A stretch of DNA of 64,000 nucleotides from Flavobacteriaceae bacterium MAR_2010_72 (GTDB lineage Bacteria > Bacteroidota > Bacteroidia > Flavobacteriales > Flavobacteriaceae): NCBI GenBank assembly GCA_003550275.1, contig QXCW01000002.1:2975501-3039500 (forward strand), in the 5' to 3' direction. The translations under genes were made by a program, and so were the position numbers. This document shows positions 43,890 to 53,303 of the stretch, in pieces; position 1 is the first letter of the stretch; each line of letters begins with the position of its first letter. The notes under the pieces are model-generated. The model was not told where the DNA came from. It saw only the letters and a program-made list of their open reading frames with translations, and searched no databases.

Positions 43890-44237
43890 CTATTTTTTAT
43901 CGTCTTTTAAAATAGAATAAAGTATGGATTGGAGAATGGACAAAAGTATACTGAACAAGAGTGCTGTCCAAAAACTGCTCACCCCAAATCCGTCAATAAA
44001 CTTATCGGCCATTAATATAATACAAGCATTGATGACCAACAAAAATAGCCCAAGTGTAACAATGGTAATCGGCAATGTTAGAATTATTAAAATAGGTTTT
44101 AAAATTGCATTTAACAAGCCTAAAACAATGGCCACAATGACTGCTGACAAGAAACCGTCTACGATAACGCCAGGCAACAACTTTGCTAAAATCACTACAG
44201 CAACTGCTGTGAGTAAAATACGAAGAATAAGATTCAT
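43890..44237 (-). CDS. Phage-holin-family (PF04020-like) small membrane protein
   Basis: A 115-residue protein of four hydrophobic helices: ILLTAVAVVILAKLLPGVIV, then SAVIVAIVLGLLNAILKPIL, then PITIVTLGLFLLVINACIIL and WTALLFSILLSILQSILYSI. The GLLNAILKPILIILTLPITI stretch is typical of the YvlD/phage-holin IV-like group, which in most bacteria is a chromosomal envelope protein and not a phage gene. No phage genes are nearby. Its role is unknown. Confidence 0.85.
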   Translation of the reverse strand: MNLILRILLTAVAVVILAKLLPGVIVDGFLSAVIVAIVLGLLNAILKPILIILTLPITIVTLGLFLLVINACIILMADKFIDGFGVSSFWTALLFSILLSILQSILYSILKDDKK

Positions 44238-44271
44238 AAATCTATGCTATTAGTTTCCTAAATATACTGTT

Positions 44272-45036
44272 TTATTGAATAAATGCCATGACCTCATCAA
44301 AAAAGTCTGAAGGATTCTCGGCATGCAACCAATGCCCTGCATTGGAAATGGTTACTAATTTGGCATTCGGGAATTGGCTTTTTATTTGAGATTCATCACT
44401 CAACGCTATATATTCTGAACGATCACCACGAAGAAACAATGTTTCCTTATTAAAACTTAAGTGAGACGGTAACGCCTCTCCTACTTCAGAAACCTGCTCT
44501 TTTAAGACTTCCAAATTCATTCGCAAGGCTAACTGCCCCTTCTCTTTCCAGTAGAGGTTTTTAAGCAAAAACTGTCGGGTTCCAAAATCGGAAACATATT
44601 GCCCTAAAATGTCGTCTGCTTCGCCACGGCTTTCAATTTTAGAAAAATCCAAAGCACTTAAACCATTTAAAATGGCATCATGATGTATTGGATAAAACCT
44701 GGGTGCAATATCTGCAATCAGTAATACTGATACAAATTCGGGATATTTGGCTGCAAATAGCATTGCCGTTTTCCCTCCCATGGAATGACCGAGAAGTACA
44801 ATGTCTGAAAGGCTTTGTTCATCACAGTACGCTTTTAAATCTTCAACCAAGACTTCATAGTTAAAGGTTTCATCCCAAAAACTACGCCCGTGATTGCGCT
44901 GATCGACCAAATGAACTTCAAAACCGTGTTCACTAAACTTTGTACCCAGTGTTTTCCAGTTGTCGCTCATTCCTAAAAACCCATGAAGAATTACAAATGG
45001 TTGGCCTTCGCCTAAAATGTTAGCATATAATTGCAT
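44272..45036 (-). CDS. Alpha/beta-fold hydrolase (YbfF-like esterase)
   Basis: A 254-residue cytosolic hydrolase from the ATG at 45036, which overlaps the pdxJ stop by one base (TGATG); the TTG codon just before it is less likely. Motifs: VILHGFLGMSDNWKTLG near 16 (oxyanion), DQRNHGRSFWD, nucleophile elbow LGHSMGGKTAM near 92 (Ser), an Asp near 205 in LRGDRSEYI, and the His in SNAGHWLHAENP near 235. The pattern matches the YbfF/EPHX-like esterases. The substrate is unknown. Coupling to pdxJ suggests one message. Confidence 0.88.
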   Translation of the reverse strand: MQLYANILGEGQPFVILHGFLGMSDNWKTLGTKFSEHGFEVHLVDQRNHGRSFWDETFNYEVLVEDLKAYCDEQSLSDIVLLGHSMGGKTAMLFAAKYPEFVSVLLIADIAPRFYPIHHDAILNGLSALDFSKIESRGEADDILGQYVSDFGTRQFLLKNLYWKEKGQLALRMNLEVLKEQVSEVGEALPSHLSFNKETLFLRGDRSEYIALSDESQIKSQFPNAKLVTISNAGHWLHAENPSDFFDEVMAFIQ

Positions 45037-45749
45037 CAACTTAACTTATGTAAATACATTTGTACTACGTTTTCAATTCCTAAATAGAGACTTTCGGAGA
45101 TTAAGGCATGACCAATAGATACTTCTAACAACCCAGGAAGGTTGTCTTTAAAAAACTTGATATTGTCTAGAGACAAATTATGCCCGGCATTAACGCCCAG
45201 ACCTAAAGCATTAGCCAATTCGGCGCATTTAGTATACGGCAAAATAGCAGATTCATTCCCCAAACTATATTGGTGTGCAAAAGACTCGGTATACAACTCG
45301 ATTCTATCTGTTCCTGTAGCTTTAGCGCCTTCAATTTGGTGCAAATCAGGATCAACAAAAATTGAAGTTCTAATACCTTTGCTTTGGAATTCTTTTATAA
45401 CATCTATCAAAAAATCCTTGTGTTTTATAGTGTCCCAACCAGCATTAGAGGTAATGGCATCTTCTGCATCTGGCACCAAGGTGACTTGAGTTGGCATAAC
45501 TTCTAACACAATATCCATAAACTTCTTGATTGGATTACCTTCTATATTATATTCGGTATGAACAACAGGTTTTAGGTCGTAAATATCTTGATAGGTAATA
45601 TGGCGCTCGTCTGGTCTAGGGTGAATTGTCACGCCTTCGGCACCAAATCGCTGAACATCTTCTGCAAACCGAACCACATTAGGTGTATTTCCCCCTCTAG
45701 AGTTTCGAAGTGTTGCTATCTTATTAATATTTACACTTAACTTTGTCAT
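45036..45749 (-). CDS. pdxJ: Pyridoxine 5'-phosphate synthase
   Basis: A 237-residue PdxJ. Motifs are KLSVNINKIATLRNSRGG at the start, GVTIHPRPDERHITYQDIYD near 35-54 with the catalytic residues, VTLVPDAEDAITSNAGWD near 93, FVDPDLHQIEGAKATGTDRI and NAGHNLSLDNIKFF near 190. It condenses 1-deoxyxylulose-5-P and 3-amino-2-oxopropyl phosphate to pyridoxine phosphate, the last step of de novo B6 synthesis. Confidence 0.96.
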   Translation of the reverse strand: MTKLSVNINKIATLRNSRGGNTPNVVRFAEDVQRFGAEGVTIHPRPDERHITYQDIYDLKPVVHTEYNIEGNPIKKFMDIVLEVMPTQVTLVPDAEDAITSNAGWDTIKHKDFLIDVIKEFQSKGIRTSIFVDPDLHQIEGAKATGTDRIELYTESFAHQYSLGNESAILPYTKCAELANALGLGVNAGHNLSLDNIKFFKDNLPGLLEVSIGHALISESLYLGIENVVQMYLHKLS

Positions 45750-45768
45750 GCATCTTTATTTTAGAATA

Positions 45769-45776
45769 CAAAAATA
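45769..45776 (-). promoter_or_regulatory. Candidate -7 box (TATTTTTG) for pdxJ
   Basis: The minus strand reads TATTTTTG 19 bp upstream of the pdxJ start. No TTTG lies at the usual upstream distance. Confidence 0.4.
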
Positions 45777-45836
45777 CAAAGTAGAACCTCCTTTTTGTAG
45801 TTATTTTTAATTAATTTGCAGTAGAATCAAGCCCAC

Positions 45837-46493
45837 ATGCAGTTAGAACAGTACATTATAAACGACATTAAACCTGTGAATATCAAGGATAAAATAAGCG
45901 ATTTGAAAATGCTTTTCAATGAGCTTACCTATTCACATGTGCCTATAGAAAATGAAGGCGTTTACCTAGGCTGCATTTCTGAAAATGATGCCCATTGTTT
46001 TGAAAGTGCAATTACTATACAAGAATGCAACTATGCCATTGAAGGTTTTTTTGTTAGGTCACATACCAGTTGGTTAGATGTTTTGGAAGCCTTTGCTCAA
46101 AATTCTTGTAATATTATGCCTGTTTTAAATGAACAGAATACTTATTTAGGCTATTATGAGCTTAACGATATTATTGGTCTATTTAATGAAACGCCCTTTT
46201 TTGCCGAAACTGGAGGCATTCTAATTATTGAAAAAGGAATTCAAGATTATTCGTTTAGTGAAATAAGTCAGATTGTTGAATCCAACAATGCCAGAATTTT
46301 AGGTGCTTTTGTATCAAAAATGGATAGTGACCTCGTTCAAATTACTATTAAAATTGGGCATTCTGGCATAAATGAAGTTGTACAAACCTTCAGACGCTAT
46401 AGTTATAATATTGTTTATGGTCATGAAGAAGACACCTATGTTGAAAGCCTAAAAGAACGTTCAGAATACCTGAAAAAATACCTAAACATATAG
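45837..46493 (+). CDS. CBS-domain protein
   Basis: A 218-residue soluble protein. Residues 1-125 hold a CBS pair: LKMLFNELTYSHVPIENEGV and the second motif FAQNSCNIMPVLNEQNTYLG. Residues 140-210 show an ACT-like beta-alpha pattern (GGILIIEKGIQDYSFSEISQ, VQITIKIGHSGINEVVQTFR). CBS domains bind adenine nucleotides, so it may sense energy state. It lies directly before nadK (56-bp gap), and this neighbourhood is common in Flavobacteriia as I recall. Confidence 0.85.
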   Translation: MQLEQYIINDIKPVNIKDKISDLKMLFNELTYSHVPIENEGVYLGCISENDAHCFESAITIQECNYAIEGFFVRSHTSWLDVLEAFAQNSCNIMPVLNEQNTYLGYYELNDIIGLFNETPFFAETGGILIIEKGIQDYSFSEISQIVESNNARILGAFVSKMDSDLVQITIKIGHSGINEVVQTFRRYSYNIVYGHEEDTYVESLKERSEYLKKYLNI

Positions 46494-46549
46494 CCCACTT
46501 TTGGCCTTCCTCAAAAACCAGTGAACTAGCACTTTAACTCTAAAAATCA

Positions 46550-47434
46550 ATGAAAATAGCCATTTACGGTCAATCGTATCAAAGTAGTACCCAAAAAAGC
46601 GCACATACGCTACTCAATTTTTTGATGAAAAAATCGGTTGAAGTCTTCATTGAAAACGAGTTTTATGAAATGGTTTTAAATCATGATGAAACACCAAATG
46701 ACTATAAAAACTTTAATTCCTTTAAAACACTTGACGATTCATTCAACCTACTTATAAGTATTGGGGGCGATGGCACCATTTTAAGAGCGATTACATTTGT
46801 AAGGGATTATGCTATACCTATTGTTGGAATAAATACCGGACGATTAGGATTTTTAGCCACCATTCAAACCAACGAGATTGAAGAAGCGGTTACAAAAATT
46901 TTAAATGGAGATTATAAAACTTCTGAACGCACACTTTTGAGTGTAGAGACACAGCCTGAAAATTCTGATTTGATCGATATCAATTTCGCTCTAAATGAAA
47001 TCGCAGTAAGTAGAAAAAATACAACGTCTATGATTACTGTAGAAACCCATCTCAACAATGAATACCTTACTTCATATTGGGCAGATGGTCTCATCATTGC
47101 AACTCCAACAGGATCTACAGGATACTCTTTGAGTTGTGGTGGACCTGTAATTACACCAGATACTGACAGTTTTGTTTTAACACCAATTGCCCCTCACAAT
47201 TTAAGTGCGAGACCCTTGGTCATCCCAAACGACACACATATACAGCTTAAAGTTGATGGTCGTGAAGACTACTATTTAATTTCTTTGGATTCAAGAATCG
47301 CAACTCTTCCAAATAAAACCATTGTCACCATTAAAAAAGCGCATTTCAAAATTAAAATGGTGGAACTCGTTTACGAAAGCTTTATTGACACCCTTCGAAA
47401 AAAATTATTATGGGGAGAAGATAAGCGCAACTAA
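46550..47434 (+). CDS. nadK: NAD kinase
   Basis: A 294-residue ATP-NAD kinase: LLISIGGDGTILRAITFV near 67-84 contains the GGDGT loop, VGINTGRLGFLAT near 95-107, and IATPTGSTGYSLSCGGPVI near 182-200 the glycine-rich catalytic stretch. The C-terminal part with LSARPLVIPND is also typical. It makes NADP from NAD in the cytosol. Confidence 0.96.
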   Translation: MKIAIYGQSYQSSTQKSAHTLLNFLMKKSVEVFIENEFYEMVLNHDETPNDYKNFNSFKTLDDSFNLLISIGGDGTILRAITFVRDYAIPIVGINTGRLGFLATIQTNEIEEAVTKILNGDYKTSERTLLSVETQPENSDLIDINFALNEIAVSRKNTTSMITVETHLNNEYLTSYWADGLIIATPTGSTGYSLSCGGPVITPDTDSFVLTPIAPHNLSARPLVIPNDTHIQLKVDGREDYYLISLDSRIATLPNKTIVTIKKAHFKIKMVELVYESFIDTLRKKLLWGEDKRN

Positions 47435-47508
47435 GCAATAAAACCTTATAAATACTGTTTATCTGTAATACAATTTGTTACAAATTATTATAGCCTAATC
47501 TTATTTAT

Positions 47509-47516
47509 TATATTTG
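47509..47516 (+). promoter_or_regulatory. Candidate -7 box (TATATTTG) before the DUF6089 gene
   Basis: TATATTTG lies 17 bp upstream of the ATG at 47534. It could drive the DUF6089-uppS-bamA-Skp group. A TTTG at 47474-47477 is 31 bp upstream, longer than the norm. Confidence 0.45.
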
Positions 47517-47533
47517 CAAACTTTTAAAAATTT

Positions 47534-48223
47534 ATGAGGTTCTTAATCCTGTTTTTATTGAGTCTATATTTTAGTCAAACAAGTCAGTCACAAATTTATG
47601 AGGTTGGTGTGTTTGTTGGAGGCAGTAATTTTATTGGAGATGTTGGCGCTACAAATTATATTTCTCCCAATCAAACCGCTTTTGGAGCCATTTTTAAATG
47701 GAACCGTAGTGCGCGACACTCTTATAGGCTCTCTCTAATGTATACCAATTTGGAAGGTCAAGATTCAAAATCTGATGACCCTAGACGGCTACAGCGGGGA
47801 TATGCATTTGACAATAGCTTGTTAGAGCTATCAGCTGGGATGGAATTTACGTTTTTTGATTTCAATCTTCATGATGGTGTCAAAAAATCAACACCATATT
47901 TATATACAGGATTGAGTGCAGGTAAATATGACAATTACTATTTTAGCCCATCGGGAGTTTATACGTCAGAAGATACATCTAGTTGGACTTTTGGAATCCC
48001 AATGGTGTTAGGATTTAAAACATCCATATCCAGTAGTTTTATTTTAGGCATGGAAATAGGTGCGCGATATACGTTTACAGATGAGCTTGACGGAAGTGTT
48101 CCAGACGCTCCTGAACGACAAAACTTAAGCTTTGGAAACACCAATAGTAATGATTGGTATGTGTTTTCAGGATTTACATTAACATTTACTTTTGGAGAAC
48201 GTCCTTGTTATTGTAATTTTTAA
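47534..48223 (+). CDS. DUF6089-like outer-membrane beta-barrel protein
   Basis: A 229-residue exported protein with a signal peptide (ILFLLSLYFSQTSQSQ) followed by IYEVGVFVGGSNFIGDVGAT and many alternating beta strands (SYRLSLMYTNLEGQD, LLELSAGMEFTFF, FILGMEIGARYTF) ending in LTFTFGERPCYCNF. It resembles the DUF6089 group of small barrels. The uppS gene starts on the base after its TAA, so the pair is translated in close succession. Its function is unknown, but it sits in front of envelope genes uppS and bamA. Confidence 0.8.
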   Translation: MRFLILFLLSLYFSQTSQSQIYEVGVFVGGSNFIGDVGATNYISPNQTAFGAIFKWNRSARHSYRLSLMYTNLEGQDSKSDDPRRLQRGYAFDNSLLELSAGMEFTFFDFNLHDGVKKSTPYLYTGLSAGKYDNYYFSPSGVYTSEDTSSWTFGIPMVLGFKTSISSSFILGMEIGARYTFTDELDGSVPDAPERQNLSFGNTNSNDWYVFSGFTLTFTFGERPCYCNF

Positions 48224-48964
48224 ATGAATTTGAAGGAACAAATAGACATAAACAAACTTCCAAACCATCTTGCCATAATAATGGATGGCAATGGCAGGTG
48301 GGCTAAACAAAAAGGTTTGTTAAGAGTCATTGGACATGAAAATGGAACAAAATCTGTTAGGGAAGTTGTTGAAGCCAGTGCTGAAATTGGCATTAAACAT
48401 CTTACGTTGTATGCTTTTTCAACCGAAAACTGGAACCGTCCACAACTAGAAGTAAAAACCTTGATGAATCTACTGGTGAAATCCTTAAAAAAGGAAATCA
48501 GCACACTTCAGGATAACAATATTAAACTTTCGGCTATTGGCTGCTTGAACGATTTACCAAAAAAAGCACATGCCGAATTATTGGAGGTGATTGAAAAAAC
48601 CAAAGATAATACCCGAATGACCTTAACTTTAGCTTTGAGTTATGGGTCACGAGAAGAACTTATTTCAGCCGTAAAAAAATTGGCTCTTAAAGTTAAAAAT
48701 AATATAATTTCTGCCGAAAAAATTGACGAATCAATTATAAATAAGCATCTTTACACGCAAAATTTACCAGACGTTGACCTGTTGATTAGAACCAGTGGAG
48801 AACAGCGCATAAGTAATTTTCTTTTGTGGCAGATTGCTTATGCTGAATTATATTTTACTGATATATTATGGCCCGATTTTAAAAAGCAGGATTTATATGA
48901 AGCCTTGATCAATTATCAAAATAGAGAACGACGATTTGGAAAAACAAGTGAACAACTTAGCTAA
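48224..48964 (+). CDS. uppS: Undecaprenyl diphosphate synthase (isoprenyl transferase)
   Basis: A 246-residue cis-prenyltransferase: LAIIMDGNGRWAKQKG near 17-32 contains the catalytic Asp and the NGRWA loop, IKHLTLYAFSTENWNRP lies near 64-80, and the C-terminal signature DLLIRTSGEQRISNFLLWQI near 184-203. It makes the C55 lipid carrier for peptidoglycan and other glycans at the inner face of the membrane. Its end overlaps the bamA frame. Confidence 0.96.
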   Translation: MNLKEQIDINKLPNHLAIIMDGNGRWAKQKGLLRVIGHENGTKSVREVVEASAEIGIKHLTLYAFSTENWNRPQLEVKTLMNLLVKSLKKEISTLQDNNIKLSAIGCLNDLPKKAHAELLEVIEKTKDNTRMTLTLALSYGSREELISAVKKLALKVKNNIISAEKIDESIINKHLYTQNLPDVDLLIRTSGEQRISNFLLWQIAYAELYFTDILWPDFKKQDLYEALINYQNRERRFGKTSEQLS

Positions 48965-51518
48965 AAAAATACTTTTGAGAACTTATATTAATGCATTTCT
49001 TATTGTTTTTACCCTCATTTTCTCGAGTGTACTAACCGCCCAAAACATTGATTTCAACAACGGAAAAAAATATACCATAGGTGATATTACTGTAACTGGT
49101 GACACTAATTTTAGCCCTCAAACCGTTGTGGCGTATTCAGGGTTAACCAAAGGTGAAACCATCGTTATTCCTGGGGAAGAAATAAGTAATGCCATTAAAA
49201 AATTATGGAATACCAATTTATTTAGCAGTATTGATATCTATCTAACCAAAGTAGTTCAAGATAGCGCATATCTAGAAATCAACCTTATAGATTTGCCAGA
49301 ACTTAACGATGTAAAAATCCAAGGTATCAAAAAATCTAAAATTGATGCAATTAAAAAGGAAAACAAACTAGATAAAGGTGCAAAGGTTACTGAAAACCTG
49401 ATTACAACCACTAGAAATTATCTTACTAATAAATATAAAAAAGAAGGCTATTTAAACACAAAAGTGACGGTCAACACAACGCCCATGACAGACTCCATTC
49501 AAAAAAGCCGAGTGAACATGCTCGTTTATATTGACAAGGGAGACAAGGTTAAAATTGATGAGATAAATTTTATAGGTAATGATAAACTTTCCGAAAAAAA
49601 ATTGAGGAAAGCCATGAAAAATACCAAGCAAAAAAATCCTATTCGAATTTTAAAGCGCTCAAAATTTATTCGAGCTGATTTTAAAGAAGACCTTGTAAGC
49701 GTTATTGACAAGTACAAAGAAAATGGTTATCGTGATGCAAGGATTATTACAGATACTATTATAAAAAATGATAATGGAACCATTAATCTCGATATTAAAT
49801 TAGAGGAAGGTGAGCAATATAAATTTGGAAAAATATCGTTTGTAGGTAATAGTGTTTATACTGACCAATATTTACACAGCATTTTAAGGATTAAAGAAGG
49901 CGCAACATACAATGGCGTAGAACTAAGAAAACGTATTGCCGACGATACAAAACCTGATGCTATTGACCTCACCAATCTTTATCAAAACAATGGCTATTTG
50001 TTTTCAACTATCAATCCAGTTGAAGTTAGTGCAGATGGGAACGTTATTGATATGGAAATTAGAATTTCTGAAGGTAAACCAGCTTATTTCAACACTGTTT
50101 CGGTTACAGGAAATGATAAAACCAATGACCATGTTATTTATAGAGAATTACGAACAAAACCAGGTCAGCTTTATAGCAAAAGTAATGTGATTAGAACCAT
50201 TAGAGAGTTAGGTCAGTTGGGCTTTTTCGATGCACAACAACTTACTCCAAACATTAAAAATCCAAACCCAAATGAAGGGACTGTCGATATCGAATACCAA
50301 GTTGTAGAGCGCGGTTCTAGTCAAATTGAACTTCAAGGTGGTTACGGCGGCGGTGGCTTTATTGGAACACTTGGATTATCATTTAGCAATTTTGCCATCA
50401 AGGATCTCTTTAAAAAGGAAGCTTACAAACCAATCCCTATGGGTGACGGACAAAATTTAGCATTGCGTTTACAGGCTAGTCGATTTTTTCAAACGTATAG
50501 TTTTTCATTCGCAGAGCCTTGGTTAGGTGGCAAACGTCCAACCCAATTATCCACGTCAATTTCTCATACAAAGCAATTTTTATACAATCCACAAACTAGA
50601 AATGCTGATAAAAGTAGACGTTTCAACATTACAGGAATTTCAGTTGGATTGGCAAAACGTTTAAGAGAACCAGATGATTATTTTACGCTTTCTCAAGCTG
50701 TAAGTTTTCAGCATTATAACTTAAAAAACTATAACACAGGCCTGTTTACATTTGGTAACGGTTATTCAAATAACCTTTCATACACTGTTGGTTTAAGTAG
50801 AAACAACCTTTATACGGATCCCATTTTCCCAGAAGGAGGCTCAAGCTTTTCGATATCGGCTAAATTATCTCTACCCTATTCATTGTTCAATGACACCGAT
50901 TATAAAGCCCTGAAGGATGAGCGTGATAGTTTAGACCCATCTGTTTCTGCTGATTTTACTAGAATTGGTGAAATCGACCAGGAACGTTACAAGTGGTTAG
51001 AATTCTATAAAATTAAATTTAAAGGCGACTGGTATACTAGAGTCATTGATAAACTTATTTTAAAATCAGGATTAGAATTCGGGTTTCTTGGAGCCTATAA
51101 CAATGACCGAGGGGTGATTCCTTTTGAACGATTTTTCCTTGGTGGAGATGGTTTAGGAAATTACTCGCTTGATGGTCGAGAAGTCATACAATTACGTGGT
51201 TATCCAAATCAATCCTTATCCTCTCAAGATGGTGGAACGATTTATAATAAATTTTCATTGGAGCTACGTTATCCAATAACTTTGGGAGCGCAAGCAAAAA
51301 TTTATGGGTTAATGTTTATAGAAGGTGGAGCATCGTATGATGAGTTTAAAGATTACAATCCGTTTAATTTAAGCCGTTCTGCAGGATTTGGTATTAGAAT
51401 ATTTATGCCAGCGTTTGGTTTATTGGGTATAGATTTTGGTCATGGATTTGATGCATTACCAGGCGAAACACAGAAAAATGGTTGGGAAACGCATTTTATT
51501 ATTGGGCAACAATTTTAA
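48936..51518 (+). CDS. bamA: Outer-membrane assembly factor BamA
   Basis: An 860-residue Omp85 protein: signal region around residues 12-36 (YINAFLIVFTLIFSSVLTAQ), then five POTRA-like repeats (first GKKYTIGDITVTGDTNFSPQ; later KVKIDEINFIGNDKLSEKKL and EQYKFGKISFVGNSVYTDQY), then the beta-barrel with RGYPNQSL and LRYPITLGAQAKIYGLMFIE and a final GWETHFIIGQQF. It inserts barrel proteins in the outer membrane. The start codon is uncertain: TTG at 48936 or GTG at 48948, both inside uppS; no ATG gives a signal peptide. Confidence 0.95.
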   Translation: MEKQVNNLAKKILLRTYINAFLIVFTLIFSSVLTAQNIDFNNGKKYTIGDITVTGDTNFSPQTVVAYSGLTKGETIVIPGEEISNAIKKLWNTNLFSSIDIYLTKVVQDSAYLEINLIDLPELNDVKIQGIKKSKIDAIKKENKLDKGAKVTENLITTTRNYLTNKYKKEGYLNTKVTVNTTPMTDSIQKSRVNMLVYIDKGDKVKIDEINFIGNDKLSEKKLRKAMKNTKQKNPIRILKRSKFIRADFKEDLVSVIDKYKENGYRDARIITDTIIKNDNGTINLDIKLEEGEQYKFGKISFVGNSVYTDQYLHSILRIKEGATYNGVELRKRIADDTKPDAIDLTNLYQNNGYLFSTINPVEVSADGNVIDMEIRISEGKPAYFNTVSVTGNDKTNDHVIYRELRTKPGQLYSKSNVIRTIRELGQLGFFDAQQLTPNIKNPNPNEGTVDIEYQVVERGSSQIELQGGYGGGGFIGTLGLSFSNFAIKDLFKKEAYKPIPMGDGQNLALRLQASRFFQTYSFSFAEPWLGGKRPTQLSTSISHTKQFLYNPQTRNADKSRRFNITGISVGLAKRLREPDDYFTLSQAVSFQHYNLKNYNTGLFTFGNGYSNNLSYTVGLSRNNLYTDPIFPEGGSSFSISAKLSLPYSLFNDTDYKALKDERDSLDPSVSADFTRIGEIDQERYKWLEFYKIKFKGDWYTRVIDKLILKSGLEFGFLGAYNNDRGVIPFERFFLGGDGLGNYSLDGREVIQLRGYPNQSLSSQDGGTIYNKFSLELRYPITLGAQAKIYGLMFIEGGASYDEFKDYNPFNLSRSAGFGIRIFMPAFGLLGIDFGHGFDALPGETQKNGWETHFIIGQQF

Positions 51519-51695
51519 TTTTGGCACGATATTTTCTATAGAGTCCATAACGATTTAAGACTAGTGTTAAAATTTTTCAGAATATATTTCGTTAATTTGA
51601 AGAAGAATTATAACATAAGTGGCGGAATCGTAATCAATGTCTGTCATTTTTAACGTTTAGAGATTAGTTTCGATACCTTAAAAAAATATAAACAG

Positions 51696-52691
51696 ATGAA
51701 GTACAAAGTTCTTTTTTTATTAGCAACAATGGGTCTGATGAGCCTTGTTTCTCATGCACAGCGTGGCGTTAGGATTGGCTATATAGATACAGAATATATC
51801 TTACAGAATGTTCCTGAATATCAAGAAGCTACTTCGCAGTTAGAAGCAAAAGTACAACAATGGAAAACCGAGATTGAGCAACGCTTAAATGAAGTAGACA
51901 CAAAAAAGAAACAGTTAAATAGCGAAAGCGTTCTGTTGACCAAAGAGTTATATAATGAACGTCTTGAAGATATCAATTTTGAAGAAGCTGAAATTTTGGA
52001 CTACCAACAAAAGCGTTTTGGTCCAAATGGTGATTTAATGCTTCAGAAGAAGCAGCTTATTCAACCTATTCAGGATCAAATATTTCAAGCAGTTCAGGAT
52101 ATGGCAAAAAGTAGAAACTATGATTTTGTCTTCGATAAATCGGCAGACGTGGTCATGTTGTATTCCGCAGAGCGATTTGATATCAGTGATGAAGTGATAC
52201 GAGCAATTTCCAGAACTGCAAAACGAACGCAAGCACAAAACAAAGCTGAACGAAGAGCCGCTGAAGACGAAGAAGTCGTTCCAGAAATTAATGAAGAGTT
52301 GGAAGCTCGCCAAAAAGCTTTAGACGAGAAAAAGGCTGAAAAAGAGAAAGCTATTGAAGACCGTAAAGCTATGCAACAAGCCAAACGCGATTCGTTAAAA
52401 GCAGCTGCCGAAGCAAGACGTCAAAAAATATTAGACGATAGAGCCAAAGCAAAGGCTGAACGCGAAGGTGGAACAGTGGAAACGGATTCTTCAAATGTGA
52501 AATCAGATGCAGGCAAAACACCAGCCGAAATTGCTGAAGAAAAAAGGCAGCAAACCTTAAAAGACCGTGAAGCCCGTAAAAAGGAATTGGAAGACAGGCG
52601 AAAAAAAATATTAGAAGAAAGAGAGAAAGCGAAAAAAGAACGCGAAGAACAAAATAAGAAATCAGATACTATACCAAACAATAATAACTAA
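51696..52691 (+). CDS. OmpH/Skp-family chaperone with long charged C-terminal extension
   Basis: A 331-residue protein: signal peptide 1-21 (MSLVSHAQ), Skp/OmpH core from about 24 to 165 (VRIGYIDTEYILQNVPEYQE, then the coiled-coil and RNYDFVFDKSADVVMLYSAE), and from about 170 to the end a low-complexity stretch rich in Lys, Glu, Arg and Ala that reads as one long charged helix. Typical OmpH proteins end near residue 170. It follows bamA at 177 bp and precedes a second, normal-length Skp, so both probably escort barrel proteins through the periplasm. The role of the charged tail is unknown. Confidence 0.9.
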   Translation: MKYKVLFLLATMGLMSLVSHAQRGVRIGYIDTEYILQNVPEYQEATSQLEAKVQQWKTEIEQRLNEVDTKKKQLNSESVLLTKELYNERLEDINFEEAEILDYQQKRFGPNGDLMLQKKQLIQPIQDQIFQAVQDMAKSRNYDFVFDKSADVVMLYSAERFDISDEVIRAISRTAKRTQAQNKAERRAAEDEEVVPEINEELEARQKALDEKKAEKEKAIEDRKAMQQAKRDSLKAAAEARRQKILDDRAKAKAEREGGTVETDSSNVKSDAGKTPAEIAEEKRQQTLKDREARKKELEDRRKKILEEREKAKKEREEQNKKSDTIPNNNN

Positions 52692-52730
52692 AAACAATTA
52701 ATAATTAAACACGTAATCCTATTTTAAAAA

Positions 52731-53240
52731 ATGAAACAATTTAAAACCTTATTATTTGCAACACTACTATTTGTCGGAGCTACAAGTTTTGCAGGAGCAC
52801 AAAGTAAAATTGCACATATTAACACAAATCAGTTGATTGAAGCCATGCCAGAGATGAAAGCTGCACAAGCAGAAATTGAAAAGCTGACTAAAACATACGA
52901 AGCTGAAATTAGAACAATGGCTACAGAGCTTGATAAAAAAATCAAGCAATACCAAGCCGAAGTAGATACTAAAACTGAAGAAGAAAATGCCAATAGAGCT
53001 CAAGAAGTACAATCTATGGAGCAAAGTATTCGTCAGTATCAAGGTCAAGCACAGCAAGATCTTCAAACTAAAGAAGCTGACCTGTTAAAGCCAATTTTTG
53101 ATAAAGCAAAAGCGGCTATTAATAAAGTAGCAAAAGCACAAGGCTTTGAATACGTATTGAATTCAGTTGAAGGTTCAGGTGTATTAGTTGCTTCAGGAAA
53201 AGATCTTTTAGCAGATGTTAAAAAGGAATTAGGAATTTAA
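52731..53240 (+). CDS. OmpH/Skp-family periplasmic chaperone
   Basis: A 169-residue protein with signal peptide (TLLFATLLFVGATSFAGAQ) and the Skp pattern: KIAHINTNQLIEAMPEMKAA, a long coiled coil, then KAAINKVAKAQGFEYVLNSV near the end. Normal family length. It is 39 bp downstream of the longer Skp paralogue and ends the envelope-assembly group with a strong terminator. Confidence 0.93.
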   Translation: MKQFKTLLFATLLFVGATSFAGAQSKIAHINTNQLIEAMPEMKAAQAEIEKLTKTYEAEIRTMATELDKKIKQYQAEVDTKTEEENANRAQEVQSMEQSIRQYQGQAQQDLQTKEADLLKPIFDKAKAAINKVAKAQGFEYVLNSVEGSGVLVASGKDLLADVKKELGI

Positions 53241-53262
53241 TTTTCCTAATAAAAAAATGTAT

Positions 53263-53291
53263 AAAAAGCCGCTTCCATAAAGCGGCTTTTT
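53263..53291 (+). terminator. Terminator between the Skp gene and murI
   Basis: AAAAAGCCGCTT (53263-53274) pairs with AAGCGGCTTTTT (53280-53291) around CCATA. Its T-tract passes directly into the TATTTTTG promoter box of murI. Confidence 0.9.
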
Positions 53292-53299
53292 TATTTTTG
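53292..53299 (+). promoter_or_regulatory. murI -7 box (TATTTTTG), apparently giving a leaderless message
   Basis: TATTTTTG ends four bases before the murI ATG at 53304. As transcription starts a few bases after this box, the message should begin at or within a base or two of the start codon. The box grows out of the T-tract of the preceding terminator. No TTTG is seen at the normal -33 spacing. Confidence 0.55.
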
Positions 53300-53303
53300 T
53301 ACT

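Noticed and set aside
43890-44237. Phage holin homologue as a sign of a prophage
   Set aside because: The family name is misleading; this YvlD-like protein is a common chromosomal membrane protein, and no phage genes, integrase or repeats surround it.
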